A stretch of 64,000 nucleotides of DNA, taken from contig CAZMPJ010000006.1 in NCBI GenBank assembly GCA_964568455.1, positions 20,671 to 84,670 of the forward strand, read 5' to 3'. The DNA comes from CAZMPJ01 sp964568455 (lineage in GTDB: Bacteria > Margulisbacteria > WOR-1 > O2-12-FULL-45-9). This document shows, in pieces, positions 63,256 to 64,000 of the stretch. The notes under the pieces were generated by a model. The model did not search any database. It had not been told where the DNA came from and saw only the letters and a list, made by a program, of their open reading frames with translations. Every line of letters begins with the position of its first letter. Position 1 is the stretch's first letter. The position numbers and the translations under genes were made by a program.

Positions 63256-63900
63256 TTATTTTAACATATAAACCGTAAAATCTCCTGGGTGATAATCATG
63301 CCGCAGGATATAACGGCTGCAAATAAATCTGACAAAACTCATTATTTCTTCCGGCTGAAAATAAAAATAACGACCAGAATTTAAATCGTCAACATTACTG
63401 ATCGGCAAAGCTCCTTCGCTTAAAAAATTAACTGCCACCCCATAATTAGCCATGTCATAGACTTTTAACAACATGCTTTTAACCTGCTCAATATGGCTGG
63501 CAGTATCAGTGCTTCTAATATTAAAGATTCCAGAACAAAAAATATAGTCGAATTTTGGCAAATGGCGTTCTACTAAAACATCTTTTACTTCAAATTTTGC
63601 ATCGCGATACTTTTTTTTAGCTACCTGAACAATTTTAGGCGCAATATCATAGCCAGTATATTTGATTTTATGTTTTTTAAGCAGCCTCTCCACTTTTAAA
63701 TAGCCATAAAGATCACCAAATCCGCAACCCAGATCTAAAACTGAAACATTGTGAGCTTTTTTACCATAGACAAAAATTTCCTGAAAAATCTGATAGCGCA
63801 ATTTTTGGGACTCCCGGCTATTCCAATCAAGGGCTAAATGAGACTCCCCGTGTTTTTCGAGTAAGCCTTCAAAGTAATTGATTTGGGCCTGGGTGTTCAT
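63256..63900 (-). CDS. Class I SAM-dependent methyltransferase
   Basis: A protein of about 214 residues with the SAM-binding motif VLDLGCGFGDLYGYL (about residue 50), GYDIAPKIV for motif II and FDYIFCSGIFNI for motif IV. Substrate unknown. I choose the ATG at 63898-63900, where homology starts; an extended TGCTATAAT lies 7 bases upstream, so the mRNA would be leaderless. The upstream in-frame ATG at 63972 adds a non-homologous hydrophobic tail. Confidence 0.85.
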   Translation of the reverse strand: MNTQAQINYFEGLLEKHGESHLALDWNSRESQKLRYQIFQEIFVYGKKAHNVSVLDLGCGFGDLYGYLKVERLLKKHKIKYTGYDIAPKIVQVAKKKYRDAKFEVKDVLVERHLPKFDYIFCSGIFNIRSTDTASHIEQVKSMLLKVYDMANYGVAVNFLSEGALPISNVDDLNSGRYFYFQPEEIMSFVRFICSRYILRHDYHPGDFTVYMLK

Positions 63901-63907
63901 TGCCAAA

Positions 63908-63916
63908 ATTATAGCA
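63908..63916 (-). promoter_or_regulatory. Extended -10 box of the methyltransferase gene
   Basis: TGCTATAAT on the minus strand ends 7 bases before the ATG. There is no ribosome site, as for the DJ-1 and rnhA genes, which share the same TGCTATAAT string. Confidence 0.5.
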
Positions 63917-63983
63917 ATATAAAGTGAAATTTTCCATGGTTTTTGTCGCCTATGAAAGCGTATGTCAATCATATTGGAAACCT

Positions 63984-63997
63984 GCGACTAAAGTCGC
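63984..63997. repeat. Edge of a possible REP-like palindrome
   Basis: GCGACT and AGTCGC form a tight inverted repeat in the last bases of the window. Strings of this kind are often part of dispersed extragenic palindromes. It cannot be followed past the window edge. Confidence 0.3.
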
Positions 63998-64000
63998 GGT

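Overview
The window is AT-rich, gene-dense bacterial chromosome. I see one structured RNA gene (rnpB, RNase P RNA), no tRNA or rRNA genes, no transposase, no phage genes and no CRISPR array. The cell is a diderm: it encodes a TolC-type outer-membrane channel, an RND pump, several predicted beta-barrel proteins, and lipoproteins. An Rnf complex, DUF2148 and cyclic-2,3-diphosphoglycerate-synthetase-like proteins suggest an anaerobic or fermentative life. Gene content and style resemble uncultured diderm lineages such as Margulisbacteria/WOR-1 (Saganbacteria), but that placement is inference and not proven by any marker here.

Layout. 1-9.3 kb: end of a possible nitroreductase, an LCP cell-wall ligase, a degenerate adenine deaminase, a small membrane protein with a site-2 protease, a palindromic MITE-like repeat, a cyclic 2,3-DPG synthetase homologue, DJ-1/PfpI and PolX, a helical-repeat protein, RNase HI. 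9.3-12.5 kb: rnpB, then two tandem L,D-transpeptidase-like modules in which the SHGC active-site segment lies at the N-terminal side of the fold (circular permutation), joined or broken by one frame change at an A9 run. 12.5-21.7 kb: outer-membrane-type protein, ECF sigma/anti-sigma/Spy-like stress operon, polysaccharide deacetylase, TolC plus RND pump, PP-loop protein, four-helix-bundle protein, RRM protein with a structured leader. 21.8-28.7 kb: serine hydrolase, TMEM175 channel, subtilisin lipoprotein, then a cassette of two protein kinases and a protein of unknown function. 28.7-36.9 kb: DUF1622, carAB, UPF0182, TatD. 36.9-45.9 kb: rfbC, CcdA, TlpA-like thioredoxin, complete Rnf complex (CDGEAB), RseC-like protein and three envelope proteins. 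46-50 kb: panD, NadD-like and RelA/SpoT-like proteins, hisG. 50-55.4 kb: acyl carrier protein and acyl-CoA synthetase, Yip1-like protein, outer-membrane protein and metallo-beta-lactamase-fold protein. 55.4-64 kb: murE with a FemAB-type ligase, trpG/pabA, cysE-cysS-serS, DUF2148, K+ channel/TrkA, methyltransferase.

How it is organised. Genes run in tight same-strand operons with ATGA or TAATG overlaps. Nearly all convergent pairs overlap or abut at their 3' ends, and rnpB even shares its last bases with an opposing CDS. Apart from the rnpB locus, no gene-free gap reaches 300 bases. Many first genes have a TATAAT-like box only 6-12 bases before the ATG and no Shine-Dalgarno sequence, which suggests leaderless or near-leaderless transcripts; internal operon genes usually carry GGAGG-type sites. 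Heptanucleotide tandem repeats occur inside several genes (carA, rnfC, tlpA-like, acp, cysS), and a palindromic repeat family has two copies in the window.
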